Below the pieces are notes generated by a model. That model saw only the letters and a list, made by a program, of their open reading frames with translations, did not search any database and was not told the origin of the DNA. Positions 1 through 11,446 of a DNA stretch of 64,000 nt are shown one piece after another. A program made the translations under genes and the position numbers. The DNA is from Myotis daubentonii (Eukaryota; Chordata; Mammalia; Chiroptera; Vespertilionidae), in contig NC_081844.1 of NCBI RefSeq assembly GCF_963259705.1, positions 24,940,294 through 25,004,293 on the forward strand. Reading direction: 5' to 3'. How positions within the stretch are numbered: the stretch's first letter is position 1; each line of letters opens with the position of its first letter.

Positions 1-265
1 GCTGACAGTGCTGGCCCCACTCGCACCCGCTGCTGGTGCCAGACCCAATTGCTCCACACCTTTAGCGGGTGCAAGCAGGGCTGGTGCCATCAGCGCATGG
101 GAGCAGCAGCGGCAAGAGTGGGGCTGCTGGCAGACAGGGGACCAGGGCCATGGCAGGAGGGGCAGGGCGGGGGCATGGAGGGCTGAGACCCACCCCTGTA
201 CCTACGACAGCCAAGCAGCCCACGGTTCCTTTCAAGGTGCACAAATTCATGCACTGGGGCCCTAG
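1..265 (+). mobile_element. Helitron (HeliBat-like) 3' part, 5' end outside window
   Basis: The GC-rich body ends with the palindrome-like GTGCACAAATTCATGCAC, a short GGGGCC spacer and CTAG at 262-265. This is the 3' hairpin and CTRR end typical of the vesper-bat Helitrons seen elsewhere in this window. Only the 3' part is inside the window. It is non-autonomous: there is no Rep/helicase coding sequence. Confidence 0.75.
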
Positions 266-845
266 CTTGTTAATTATAAGAAACATATTTACATTTTTTG
301 AACTCTAATTTAAGCTTGGAATAGGAAAATAAAGAGACTCTTCCCTGTATCCTCCAGAAGAAACCTAGCCCTGCAAACATCTTGATTTTAGCCCACTGAG
401 ACCCATTTCCTGTTTCTGACCTCAGGAATTGTAACATCAGGAATGTGTTTGTTTTAAATCACTTGTGTGGTATTTTACATTAGCATTAAAAAGTGAATAC
501 ACCTTTATCCGATGAAAATTTTCTTCAGGAAGCTGAGATCAAGTGTCTCAATTCATTCATTTAGCCTCCCCTGGGTAAAGGCATTTTGAGTTGTAATCCC
601 CCCTTAAGTAAATCAAATTTGTAATCAATTTAGAGATATTCGGCCACTTTAGCTGGTAATTTCTTATTGCATAAATGTAAATGTGCTCCAGATTTTGATG
701 CCTTTGAGGCATTAACATAGAAAAAGTAATTCATCATTTAAGTTCATGTCTACCATTTACTTTAAATCTTCATGTCTATATTTTTACATCTTTTCATTTT
801 ATGTTGATTCAAAAATTCTTTCTTTTTATTTCTATCTTCTTTATT
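266..845. other. Unassigned AT-rich intergenic sequence
   Basis: No open frame with coding character, RNA gene or recognisable repeat end was seen in this AT-rich stretch. It separates the Helitron remnant from L1-derived sequence. Confidence 0.5.
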
Positions 846-1733
846 TTTATTATTTATTTAATTTTATTGGGGTGACATTAGTCAACATGAACATATAGGT
901 TTCATGTGTGGATTACTAAGTTACAAAATCTGTATATAGCACCATGTGCCCACCACCCAAAGTCAAATCTTCTCCTGTCACCTCATATTAGGACCCCTTT
1001 CTTCCTTCACATCCCTCCCTCTGGCAACCACCACACTGCTGTTTGTGTTCATAAGTTTCAGTTTTATATTCAACAGATGAGTTAAATCATATAGTTCTTA
1101 GCTTCCTCTGTTTGACTTATTTCACTTCTCATAATGTTCTCAAGGCTCATCCATGTTGTTGGAACTGATGTTATTTCATCCTTTCTTATGGCCATGCAGT
1201 ACTCCATTGTGTGTATATACCACATCTTCTTTATTCAGTCTTCTATCGTAGGGCACTTTGGCTGTTTCCAACTCTTGGCCACCATGAATAATGCTGCAAT
1301 GAACAAAGGGGTGCATATATCTCTGCATATAAGTGATTTCGAGGTTTTTGTGTATATACCCAGGAGTGGGATTGTTGGGTCATATGGTAACTCTATTTTT
1401 AATTTTTTTAGGAATCACCAGACTGCTTTCCATAGTGGTTGTATCAGTCTACATTCCCACCGGCAGTGAATGAGGGTTCCCTTCATACTACAGAGCTATG
1501 GTCATCAAAACAGCATAGTATTGGCAGAGAAACAGATACATAGATCAATGGAACAAAATAGAGAGACCAGTTATAAAACCACACATGTATGGACAGATAA
1601 TTTTTGACAAAGGAGCCAGAAATGCACTTTGGAGTAAAGATAGCCTTTTCAATAAATAGTGCTGGGAAAACTGGAAAGCCACATGCAGAAGAATGCAACT
1701 GGATTGAAGTTTGTCTCCTCTATCTTCTTTAAA
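846..1733 (-). mobile_element. L1 fragment with 5' inversion (3' UTR minus, ORF2 end plus)
   Basis: Positions 846-1480 read as an old L1 3' UTR on the minus strand (the 'atgaataatgctgcaatgaa' and 'gggattgttgggtcatatgg' type text). From about 1484 to 1733 the sequence switches to the plus-strand end of L1 ORF2, with the reading 'atcaatggaacaaaatagag'. Two adjoining L1 parts in opposite orientation are the usual outcome of twin priming. The reading frames are broken, so this is a dead fragment. Confidence 0.7.
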
Positions 1734-1763
1734 TTTCTTTAAGTTTACTTTCAAAATAAAATA

Positions 1764-2078
1764 TCTATACTAATAAAAGGGTAATATGCTAATTAGACCA
1801 GACGTCTTCAGGACACCCTTCCAGAGAAAGCTACAGTGTGGGGGGCCAAGGCAGGGGTGATCAGGCCAGCAGGGGAGAGCAGTTAGGAGCAATAAGGCCA
1901 GCAAGGGAGAGCAGTTAGGGGCGATCAGGCTGGCAGGCGAGCAGTTAGGGGCAATCAGGCAGGCAGGCAGGCAGGCAGGCAAGCAGTTAGGAGCCAGTGG
2001 TCCAGATTGCGAGAGGGTGCAGGCCAGGCAGAGGGGACCCTCTCCCCCATGCACAAATTTCATGCACTGGGCCTCTAG
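1764..2078 (+). mobile_element. Helitron (HeliBat-like), complete short copy
   Basis: The copy starts TCTATACTAATAAAAGGGT, close to the family 5' end. It ends with a GCACAAATTTCATGCAC hairpin and GGGCCTCTAG, with A before and T after, as expected for Helitron insertion at AT. The interior carries a degenerate repeat of GCAGG and 'gagcagttagg' units. It has no coding capacity. Confidence 0.85.
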
Positions 2079-2478
2079 TATTAAATAATTTGCTTGTAGC
2101 AATAGCTTACTGATACAATAATTAAAGGAAATATAAGTGAGGACAGTAGTTATCTGCTGTTGATTATTGTCTGCACTAGTTCTTTTTTTCCTGAATTATA
2201 AACTGTTTTAATTAACTGATAAATATTGAACTTTGTAGCCTATAACAAATAATACATCTCCTCTTTAAGTTCTCATTGAACATTGACAAAACTCAGTTAA
2301 CTTCTTAGTCACACATTTCAAAATATCAGAAGAAAAAAATAAAATATGTTCTCTGACTACAAGGCCATAAAACTCAACTAAAAAAAAACTTTTTGGGGTA
2401 ATTTTTAAAGCAATCTCTTCAATTACAACTTGGTCAAAAGAGAATTATTCAAACTACTATTTAAAAGATTACAATGAT

Positions 2479-2703
2479 CCCAGCCAGTGTGTCTCAGTGG
2501 TTGAGTGTTAACACATGAACCTGGAGATCGTGGTTCTATTGGTTTGATTCCTGGTCAGGGCACATGCCTGGGCCTCCAACTTGATCCCCAGGAGGGGGTG
2601 AGCAGGAGGCAGCCCATCAGTGATTCTCTCTCATTACTGACGTTTCTATCTCTCTGTCCCTCTCCCTTCCTCTGAAATCAATACAAATATATTTAGAAAA
2701 AAA
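2479..2703 (+). mobile_element. Ves SINE
   Basis: This is a tRNA-derived bat SINE. The head has an A/B-box-like part (TGTCTCAGTGGTTGAG and GGTTTGATTCCTGGTC), a body 'caggaggcagcccatcagtg', a CT-rich segment, and a tail ending AAATCAATACAAATATATTT. It is full length but has many substitutions. Confidence 0.85.
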
Positions 2704-2759
2704 ATGATTATAATGACAGCTCTATGTCAAAACTTAGGGTGTGACCAAAGTTGTACTCA

Positions 2760-3090
2760 GTTGAAAAATATCCTTAACAAAATAAGCCAGTCAGAGAAGA
2801 TAAATATCTCACTCATTAGTGGAATATAATGAACAATATAAACTGATGAACAAAAAAAGAGCCAGAGTCAGAAACAACAAACAGACTGTCCAACATATGA
2901 GGGAAGTAGGAGGTGAGGGGGTAAGAGATCAACCAAAGGACTTGTATGCATGCATATGAGCATAACCAATGGACACAGACAGTAGGGGGGTGAGGGCATG
3001 TACTTGGGGGGGGGGACTGGGAAGAGGTCAATGGGGGGAAAAGAACACATATGTAATACTTTAAACAATAAAGAATTTAAATTACAAAAA
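2760..3090 (+). mobile_element. L1 3' UTR fragment
   Basis: The text has the polypurine G-run ('tacttggggggggggactgggaag') and the end 'taatactttaaacaataaag'. Both recur, reverse-complemented, at 53.9 kb. It is a 5'-truncated L1 tail on the plus strand. Confidence 0.7.
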
Positions 3091-3335
3091 TATATATCCT
3101 TAAATATTTTCAGTGAAAAAAATAAAGCATGAAATTAAATTGAATTCATTAAAAGAACAAAAAATACTTCAAGAAAGCAGATTAAGTTTATAACAAAGAC
3201 AAGAATTAATGGATTTAAAAACAGAAAGCAGAATTTATAAATACAAACCATACTGATATCTAATAAATATAATCAAGAAAAGAAGTTAGGAAACAAAAAC
3301 AAAATTAGAAATTTTAAGGGAGAATAACACTTTTT

Positions 3336-3516
3336 TCCTTAAAATATGTGTTTTATTGATTTTAGAGAGAGAAAGGAAGGGAAAGGGAGAGATGGAAACT
3401 TCAATCGGATGCTTCTTACACTGGGGATAGAGCCTGAAACCCAGGCATATACCCTGACAGAGAATCAAACATCAGTGCATGGGACAACGCCCAGCCAACT
3501 GAGCCACAGCAGCTAG
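3336..3516 (-). mobile_element. Ves SINE, diverged
   Basis: Reverse-oriented SINE: the tail side AAATATGTGTTTTATTGATTT comes first and the tRNA-like head side 'ccagccaactgagccacagc' last. The body is shorter and more diverged than in the other copies. Confidence 0.7.
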
Positions 3517-4150
3517 AGCACTTAACATTTTTAATTTTGTTTATTTATATTCTTATTTTTATTTTTTAGAAGACCGTATTCATTGTTACTGTATTTTAGA
3601 CAACTGTATTTTAAAACTCTCATGGGGGTTTCATGTCCCTGTAACCAGGAGAAAACACATATGTTTGTGTAGGAAAACTGGTGACCCTGTTTTATACAAC
3701 CAAACAAGAATGAAATTTCACTCTTGAGTCATTCTTTGATCTTAAAGGATAGATAGAATCCTGAGCATCATAGAGATATATCATGGATGAAACTGATAAT
3801 GATCATTTGCCATACTTCCACCCCTATGAAAAATTTAGAGGGATGGATTCTATATTCTTTATAGTAATCAAAGAATCACATTATCGGAAACACTGAAAAT
3901 TTTCAAGGGGACTCATTAAGATAACCCAATAAAATATAGAGAAACTCCAACCATTATCAATGATATGTATAAACCCCCTTACAAATGGGCATCATTCCTC
4001 CATACTTTAATGAATAGATGCATAGCATGAAGAATAAACATCTTGCATAGTGATTTAAAAATTTGCTTCATCATATTGAAATTAATCTGTGATTTGAGGT
4101 GGTATTAGGTCAACCTACTTAATAAAATTTATCTTTCAATGAAGAGTCAT
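3517..4150. other. Unassigned AT-rich sequence
   Basis: I see no coding region, RNA gene or clear repeat terminus here. It lies just outside the left edge of the olfactory-receptor-bearing duplicated segment. Confidence 0.45.
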
Positions 4151-4830
4151 CTTGGAGACATGGATTTGATAATTATTTTGCAAGTGGCTAAGTTAGGGAT
4201 ATGAACACTGAGCTGAAAGAGAACAGGATCCTAATGAGGAGAATAAAACCCAGTGACCAGCTATTAAACACACTGGTAGGTCAGAGTCTACATTATCAAG
4301 AACAGCAGTTGAGACAGTGATATACAAAAGAATGTCAGTCATAAAAGTGAACAACAGAGGTCTCAGATTTTCCTCTCATACAAAACTGTATAAATTGCCT
4401 TGGTCATTAAATGTAGTTTTCACATAGGAGTAGTGTAATTCAGGATGATTCTTTTAGTAAAAAAAATTATTTGGTATGGTATATGTCATTTGAGAAAAAT
4501 TATTCTAAAGATATCCATGTTGTTTCATTAGGTAAATAGAATTTTCCAAATATATCCGATCCATGATGGAAATAAATTTAGGAAAGTAGAAAAACAATGA
4601 AGACAATAGTTGTTGAATATCTGAGAGAGCAGAGAACTTAATTGAGTTACATACGTTGAATAGAGAAGATGAGGTCAAAGAAACAGAAATTCCAGGAAAT
4701 AAATGGAAACAGCAAGTGCTAGTTTCATGGTCTGAAGATAATCATGATATCTGACTCTGAGCCTTTGACCTCTGCCGTCATGGGCAAATCTTCAGTCTTA
4801 GGACAAGTGGCCTGTTTGTAGTTTCCTTCA

Positions 4831-4845
4831 CAAAGAATGTCTTCA
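4831..4845. repeat. Target-site duplication, left copy
   Basis: CAAAGAATGTCTTCA is repeated exactly at 6771-6785 and flanks the L1-type insertion. The duplicated bases are OR pseudogene coding sequence, which proves insertion into the gene. Confidence 0.9.
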
Positions 4846-6770
4846 AAGAGTTCATGTTTAGGGGGAGAACCAAGATGGCGGCATAGGTTAACGCCGGAGT
4901 TTGCTGCTTTGAACAACTACTTCAAAAGTGAAACCAAAAAACGGAAGGGACATCACCCAGAACCACAGGAACGCTGGCTGAGTGGAAGTCCTACAACTAG
5001 GAGGAAAGAGAAACGCACACGGACACTCAGAGGAGGCGCAGTGCTGAAGTCAAATTCTGAGGTGCGGAGTGCGCGGAGTGGGCTGGCGGCCGAGGGCGCG
5101 GTTGTTGTTTTCAATCGGGAGGGAGTCGCAGACTCTGAGCTCCAGATCCGGGCGAGTCTTTAGGGACCCAGACTCAAACGGGAGAAGCGGGACTGTCTGG
5201 CTTTGGTCAGAGCGAGTGCAGCTTTCTCTCCCAGCTTTGCAGCGGGTGCTGGGACTCAGAGAGGCAGAGCCCCTGGGGACAGGACTGAGAGCCGCCATAA
5301 CTGCTCTCTCCGGCCCACCCTGTTGATCCTGTGTGACCCGCCCCGCCCAAGCCCTGCACAGAGGCATTTGCCGGATAGCCTCAGGCAAAGGCTAGATTAG
5401 CACCTCCCTAGAGGACAGAAGTTCTCTCACTGCTGACACAGCTGATTCTCATAGCCACTTGGCCTGGAGGTCAAACCCTCCCTGGAATTAGCTACAACAA
5501 TCAAGATTTAACTATAAGACTGCGAACAAAGACCACTAGGGGGTGCACCAAGGAAGCATAACAAAATGCGGAGACAAAGAAACAGGACAAAATTGTCAAT
5601 GGAAGATATAGAGTTCAGAACCACACTTTTAAGGTCTCTCAAGAACTGTTTAGAAGCTGCCGATAAACTTAATGAGATCTACACGAAAACTAATAAGACC
5701 CTCGATCTTATATTGGGGAACCAACGAGAAATTAAGCATACACGGACTGAAATAACGAATATTATACAGACGCCCGACAGCAGACCAGAGGAGCGCAAGA
5801 ATCAAGTCAATGATTTGAAATGCGAGGAAGCAAAAAACATCCAACCGGAAAAGCAAAATGAAAAAAGAATCCAAAAATGCGAGGATAGTGTAAGGAGCCT
5901 CTGGGACAGCTTCAAGCGTACCAACATCAGAATTATAGGGGTGCCAGAAGATGAGAGAGACCAAGATATTGAAAACCTATTTGAAGAAATAATGACAGAA
6001 AACTTCCCCCACCTGGTGAAAGAAATGGACTTACAGGTCCAAGAAGCGCAGAGAACCCCAAACAAAAGGAATCCAAAGAGGACCACACCAAGACACATCA
6101 TAATTAAAATGCCAAGAGCAAAAGATAAAGAGAGAATCTTAAAAACAGCAAGAGAAAGAAACTCAGTTACCTACAAGGGAATACCCATACGACTGTCAGC
6201 TGATTTCTCAACAGAAACTTTGCAGGCCAGAAGGGAGTGGCAAGAAATATTCAAAGTGATGAATACCAAGAACCTACAACCAAGATTACTTTATCCAGCA
6301 AAGCTATCATTCAGAATTGAAGGTCAGATAAAGAGCTTCACAGATAAGGAAAAGCTAAAGGAGTTCATCACCACCAAACCAGGATTATATGAAATGCTGA
6401 AAGGTATCCTTTAAGAAGAGGAAGAGGAAGAAAAAGGTAAAGATACAAATTATGAACAACAAATATGCATCTATCAACAAGTGAATCTAAGAATCAAGTG
6501 AATAAATAATCTGATGAACAGAATGAACTGTTGATTATAATAGAATCAGGGACATAGAAAGGGAATGGACTGACTATTCTTGGTGGGGAAAGGGGTGTGG
6601 GAGATGTGGGAAGAGACTGGACAAAAATCGTGCACCTATGGATGAGGACAGTGGGTGGGGAGTGAGGGCGGAGGGTGGGGCGGGAACTGGGAGGAGGGGA
6701 GTTATGGGGGGGCGGGGAAGAGGAACAAATGTAATAATCTGAACAATAAAGATTTAATTAAAAAAAAAAA
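4846..6770 (+). mobile_element. ORF1-only L1 element (HAL1-like) with full 5' UTR and poly(A)
   Basis: The 5' region begins near 4860 with GGGGGAGAACCAAGATGGCGGC, which includes the YY1-type CAAGATGGCG found at the start of many full-length L1s (4871-4880). A GC-rich leader follows to 5565, then an open ORF1 (5566-6414), then a roughly 350-bp 3' UTR with a G-rich polypurine tract (about 6590-6730), AATAAAG and an A-run ending at 6770. A 15-bp exact target duplication flanks it. No ORF2 sequence is present between the ORF1 stop and the 3' UTR, so endonuclease and reverse transcriptase must have come in trans. The architecture is that of half-L1 (HAL1) elements. A spliced L1 transcript copied back into DNA is an alternative. 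Confidence 0.85.
5566..6414 (+). CDS. L1-type ORF1 protein, open (282 codons)
   Basis: This is an uninterrupted frame from ATG at 5566 to TAA. ORF1p is the RNA-binding, trimer-forming partner of the L1 ribonucleoprotein. The first third is rich in Lys, Glu and Leu heptad-like residues (residues ~20-115) and fits a coiled coil. From ~120 the text RIIGVPEDE...IENLFEEIM reads as the RRM domain. Then come PRHIIIKMPRAKDKERIL, the conserved YKGIPIRLSADFS, the QARREWQEIF segment and LYPAKLSFRIEG of the C-terminal domain. At 282 residues it is shorter than the roughly 340 of human L1 ORF1p, and the shortening falls in the coiled coil. It is a transposon gene, not a host gene. Whether it is expressed is unknown. 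Confidence 0.88.
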   Translation: MRRQRNRTKLSMEDIEFRTTLLRSLKNCLEAADKLNEIYTKTNKTLDLILGNQREIKHTRTEITNIIQTPDSRPEERKNQVNDLKCEEAKNIQPEKQNEKRIQKCEDSVRSLWDSFKRTNIRIIGVPEDERDQDIENLFEEIMTENFPHLVKEMDLQVQEAQRTPNKRNPKRTTPRHIIIKMPRAKDKERILKTARERNSVTYKGIPIRLSADFSTETLQARREWQEIFKVMNTKNLQPRLLYPAKLSFRIEGQIKSFTDKEKLKEFITTKPGLYEMLKGIL

Positions 6771-6785
6771 CAAAGAATGTCTTCA
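6771..6785. repeat. Target-site duplication, right copy
   Basis: Exact copy of 4831-4845, directly after the element's A-run. Confidence 0.9.
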
Positions 6786-7683
6786 GAGCCTGTTTTATGT
6801 CTTTATTCCTGAGACTGTAGATGAAGGGGTTCAGCATGGGTGTGACCAAAGAGTACATGACCCAGGCTGTGGCACTTGAGTGCGCATTGTGGGTAGCAGC
6901 AGAGCTGAGGTACACCCCTAGGATAGTACCATAAAATAAGGAGACAATTGAGAGGTGAGACGCACAAGGAGAAAATGTGTTATACTTCTCCCGAGCTGAT
7001 GACATTCCATGTGTGCAGGACACGCTTTTAGAAATGAGTAAAGGATCCCAGCAAAAGGACCACCACCAAGCAGGAGAGCTGAAAAAATACATTGCCATGT
7101 TAGTTAAAATTGTGTCAGAACAGGCAAATTTGATCATCTGATTGAGTTCACAGAAAAAGTGTGGGATTTCCAAATCCATGCAGGACAGTCCTAAGGCCAT
7201 TAAGCATTGTAGCAAGGAAATCAGGATAATCATGATCCAGCATATCAGAACCAGCAGTCCACAGAGCTGGGGGTTCATGATGACCATATATTGCAGGGCA
7301 TTGCAGATGGTCATAAAACCATCATCGGCCATGATAGTGAGGCGGAAAACATCCAAATCAGCAAAAAGTATGACAACATACATCTGGGTGATGCAGGCTT
7401 CATAGGTGATGGCTCAGCTATGTGTCTGGATGTTCCACAGCATCTTTGGGATGGTGGTGGAGGTGACACAGATGTATACCAAGGACAGATGTATACAGGG
7501 AAGAAGTACATGGGTGTGTGGAGGAGGGAGTCTGAGCTGACAGCCAGGATGATGAGCAGATTTCCAAACACAGTGATCAGGTACATGGACAAAAAAAAGC
7601 CCAAATATGAGGGGCTGTAGTTCTGGTTTCTCTGAAATTCCCAAAAGAACTTCTGAAATTTGTGTGAGATTTACAGGCTCCAT

Positions 7684-8230
7684 GTGGTGGAGGTGACTAC
7701 AAAAATAGATGAAAATGACTAATTTTCACCCAAAGTTGCATTACTCAGCTATTTGAAATGCTACAATTTATATTTTGTAGACCAGACATTAATTTTAATA
7801 TTTTGTGTATGGATATAGCCCCTTTTAGGGGATATCCAGTACCAGCCCTGATATGGAATATTTGTCCCAATCACCTATGTCTCTGAGGGGATCATGTATT
7901 CTACAGTTTTAATGAGAATTTCTTTGTTTCTCAGGAATGCTAATTGAGTGCTGATCATGGTGGCAGGTGGTATGAAGAAAAGCACATCTAAGGAAGACAG
8001 TGAGTAGGGCATTCTATTTTTCATGGGTGTGTAGGTAGATCTGCAAACAAGGTGACATTTGAACAAAGACCTCAGAATTGAGCAGGAAGAAATCTGAGAT
8101 GTCCTGAATTAAATAACACTGAGTCAGTGAGTCAGATAAAAAGATAATAGTAGTCAATCAGGTAAAAGGTGTGGACTCAGTTACAAGATTGCTTACATTC
8201 TTGACTGTAAATTGGAACTTAGAATCAATT
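7684..8230. other. 5' flank of OR pseudogene A
   Basis: Non-coding; closely matches the flank of copy B (15318-15960). No promoter element can be assigned with confidence. Confidence 0.6.
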
Positions 8231-8233
8231 TCT

Positions 8234-8650
8234 GTAGCGACCACTAGATGCCCCTGCATCCTGAACTTGCATGAGCTTTCAGGACTGCGGCTTGTAACCA
8301 ATCAAAAGTAGTAAATATTTCTTCCTTCTGTATCTATCCTAGAACTGCCCCATGTCACCTTCTCCTGTGTCACTCTTCCCCCCCCCCCCCCCTTGGAACT
8401 CCCCACTACCAGCATCGGTAGCCAATGTAAATTCTTTTAAAACAACTTACCTCTTTCTTCCCCAAAACATAAAGTGTAAAGAGCTGTCCACTCCAGGACA
8501 GTGGACATGTCTTTTCTGTGTGGCTCTGAGGCTGCTGGTTTAGATTTCATGCCCCAGGACCTGGTCCTTTGCTGGCTGGCATTTGGCTCAATAAACACTA
8601 TTTTGTTTTTAAAGAAAAGCTTTCAGCCCTCAAAATTTTTTCTTTAACAC
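8234..8650 (+). mobile_element. LTR-like block (solo), copy A
   Basis: The stretch has the order of parts expected of an endogenous-retrovirus LTR: a CCAATCAAAAG box (about 8298), a pyrimidine-rich middle with a C-run, and CTCAATAAACAC (polyadenylation-type signal, about 8588) near the end. A counterpart lies at about 15965-16340 in copy B, so it predates the duplication. No internal viral genes are present. Family and exact ends are uncertain. Confidence 0.4.
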
Positions 8651-9053
8651 AAGAGAGGAAGGGAGACACAAGGCTCTGTAGGAGAGTGTGAACCCTGCAG
8701 CGGGACTAGCCAGTGCAAAGGCCCTGAGGAAGGTGCTTGTTTCAAATGTTCAAAAAAAGTGATGCCAGGTTAGAAGGTGGATGAGCATGAGGGAGAGTGA
8801 GGAGAAGTGGTGGCAGACACATTGAGGACTGAGGTGGCCTCTTTCTACGGCTGACACCTCAGGCACAGGGACTTCCTTGTACATACTACCACTTAAGCTC
8901 TTATCATTCTTGTGGCAAAGGTGTCCTGTGAATGGAAACAGATCCCCTCCTTAGTACCTTGTCCTGATTGAGCTCTGGCCCCATATTGTGAGAGCCACCT
9001 TGGAGTGTATGAGTGCAGCTGCCCCTGGTCTGAGGACAGCTCACATCCACAAA

Positions 9054-9095
<42 letters not shown>
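9054..9095. repeat. (CA)n microsatellite
   Basis: About 20 uninterrupted CA units. It lies exactly where the alignment of duplicated segments A and B ends on the right. Confidence 0.95.
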
Positions 9096-9096
<1 letters not shown>

Positions 9097-9600
9097 ACAC
9101 CACGACCCAGTTTATTTCCATGTCTGTCTCACCCCAGCCATACTGATTATGCCAGGAATGAGTACAACACAATTGGCCAGAGCAGTGATATTTCATCTGT
9201 CAAATATAGAAATGTTTCCAGGAATTCCAAATATTAAACCTTCCATAGACAAACAAACTTGGGGCTCCATACTGGGATGGACATTTTCTGCCCTGAATTT
9301 AATCACACATATAAAAATTTGTTAAATAATGTAGAGGAGAGAGAGATCAGGGGACAAAGAATGAAATGGAAGAGGAGGAATAGAGATTTAACAAGCTCAG
9401 GTGAGAGACTGTGAGGAAGAAAACTCTTCTTGGATCTGGCAGCATTTAAACCCTTCACACATTCCATTGGTGCCAGCAAAAATAAGCTTGTCCAAAAGAC
9501 AGACATGCCTTCCTTATTGTACATCTTCATAACGTTGAAGGGATACACCTACACTTCAAATACATAAAGCATAACAAAAGTTGGATATATTTAGTATTAA

Positions 9601-9685
9601 GAAGTAACGAGATGCAAATCAAAACAACAATGTGGTATCATCTCACACCTGCCAGAATGGCTATCATCAACAAATCATTTCATTG
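9601..9685 (+). mobile_element. L1 3' UTR fragment
   Basis: The short text 'gagatgcaaatcaaaacaac ... cctgccagaatggctatcat' is typical of old L1 3' regions. Confidence 0.6.
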
Positions 9686-9789
9686 TTGTCACTGAATAGT
9701 ATGTTCTTGCTCATTTGCTATTTTCTGTCTCTCTCCTCTAGACAAAAATGAAAACCTGGAACCTTGTGTATGGCTCTCATGAGAGCAGA

Positions 9790-9965
9790 AGCCCAGAGTG
9801 GTCAGGGGTCAAGTCCTAACTCTGCTACCGTCTGGCAGTGTGCCCCTGGGTGAGCAACCTCACCTGTCTGTGCTCCAGTCTCCTTATCTATAAAACAGGA
9901 ACATGAGAGCCTCTTTCATAGACCACTGGGAGGTGGCTGGGCTGCTTTATTAAGTCCCAGAAAGA
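9790..9965 (+). repeat. MIR-like SINE
   Basis: The order 'tgggtgagcaacctcacctg', 'tctgtgctccagtctcctta', 'tctataaaacaggaacatga' follows the MIR core with the usual 'CTCA/GTTTCC..TCTGTAAAAT' part. Confidence 0.55.
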
Positions 9966-11387
9966 CCTCCATAAATATAAGCTTCTAAATGGTGGTCACT
10001 CTGTCTCCCCTCTAGCTAGGGCAGGGTCAGTGCTCAGTGAAGTACAAATGAGTTAAGAAGACCCCTCTGAGGCCTTTGACATGCAGAAGCAGGAGGGAAC
10101 CAGGCATGCCCAGGGGTGGAGAGGAGGACCTGAAAACTGCCAGAGAGAGCTGGACACCTGCCCTGTGACTCTGGCCACACACAGCCCTGCCAGGGCTATT
10201 TGGGACTGCCCGAGGAGGAGCCAGGACTGTGGTGGCCAGTGGGCAGGAGGGAAAATGTTGGCTTGGGATGTGGGTGAATGATTCACTCATTTTCATAACC
10301 TATAAAAGCTGGCATACTCCAGGTCGCAATAATTACAGGGAAAGGGTACCAACTAAAATCAGTGAAGGAGAAGGCACGCGGTGGGGCTGAAGAGATGCCA
10401 GACATGCGCATCCAAGTGTCTCTCCCAGGGGAGTCCCAGCTCTCAACTACCCAGCAACAATGTGACAATGTGCACTATTTCCCGCCAGGAAAGCTCACCC
10501 GAGCCCTGGTGTTCAGGGTTTTTACTGGGAGTTGTTCACATGGGCTTGGCTGACCACTCGTGCTGACTCAGCCCTTTCAGAGGACAAGCTGACATTGCAT
10601 GGTGGCCCAAGGCCTCCACCATGAATCACATTGTGAGCATGACTCTCTGGCATGGTCTAGGTCTGAGGTATACAGACACTCTGATCAAGCAAGACACTGC
10701 AGGGCCTTAAAGAGGACCACCCCAGAGGAAGGTAAGTGCTTCATGCAGACCGGCCTTCCTTTGGGAGGTACAGGATTGGAGAACCCCAAGCCCTCTAGTT
10801 AACTCTTTACTGCACAGGACTAAATAGTGGACCAGGAATGCATATTGAAAGAATTCATATTAAAGCTAAAGTTGGAAGGAAGTGGGTGCTTATCTAATCC
10901 AGCCTTCAGAGGAGACTGCAGCCCCACCATCACCTGGACAGAAGCCTGTGAAAGACCCTTAAGGAGAAGCCATGCAGATATCTGGGGTGAGAGAGTTCCA
11001 GGCAGAGGGAACAGAGTGTGCAAAGGTTCTGAGGTGGGACTGAGCTTCCAAGAAGAAAAGGAGGCCAAGACAGGATGAGGGAAGGACGTGAGATCAGAAG
11101 GGCCATTTGGAACAAGATTAGAATGTTTTATGGACAGGATGACATCCACCTGGGGCCTGAACAACTGAGCTGTTGTTGGTACCATACACTAAGAAGGGGG
11201 AAATCAGAGGACAGACTCCAAGACAGCCCTCATGATCCCTGCCTTTTGGTATCCAAGTGTAATGCCCTCTTCTTGAGTGAGGGCAAGGCCTCATGACTCA
11301 CTTCTAATAGTAGAGTAAGACCAAGGTGGTGAGATGTCACTTTTAAGATTTGGTTACAGGAGACTTAGATTTCCATCTTGCTCCCAT

Positions 11388-11446
<59 letters not shown>

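Larger units (their letters stand above)
4778..7683 (-). pseudogene. OR7-like olfactory receptor pseudogene A, split by an L1-type element
   Basis: The minus-strand reading starts at an ATG at 7683 ([11 protein letters not shown]...) and follows a class II odorant receptor of the OR7 type: [11 protein letters not shown] and HTPMYFF in the first part, then CELNQ, CASHLS and [19 protein letters not shown]. In life this would be a seven-transmembrane G-protein-coupled receptor in olfactory neuron cilia. It is dead. The frame shifts at about 7600 and again before about 7380 and near 7040. The MAYDRY-type motif reads MADDGF. The C-terminal end is interrupted just after codons for KTFFV by an inserted element, after which the old C-terminus resumes with a stop at 4778-4780. 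Subfamily is inferred from sequence character only. Confidence 0.88.
4153..9053. repeat. Segmental duplication copy A (OR-bearing)
   Basis: From about 4153 the sequence is alignable by eye with 13917-16717, through the OR 3' flank, the OR coding part, the OR 5' flank and the LTR-like block. The main differences are the 1.9-kb L1-type insertion in copy A and the (CA)n tract at its right edge. Boundaries are approximate. Confidence 0.75.

Noticed and set aside
5050..5400. Open frames on both strands in the GC-rich leader of the L1-type element
   Set aside because: They lie in the element's 5' UTR/promoter region, have no conserved domain and overlap each other.
5566..6414. ORF1 as a new host gene
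   Set aside because: Its RRM and C-terminal text and its position between a 5' UTR and poly(A) within target duplications identify it as a transposon gene.
8234..8650. Possible complete endogenous retrovirus near the LTR-like block
   Set aside because: No gag, pol or env text is present between the two blocks. Each lies in one duplicated OR segment, so they are duplicated solo copies and not a provirus pair.
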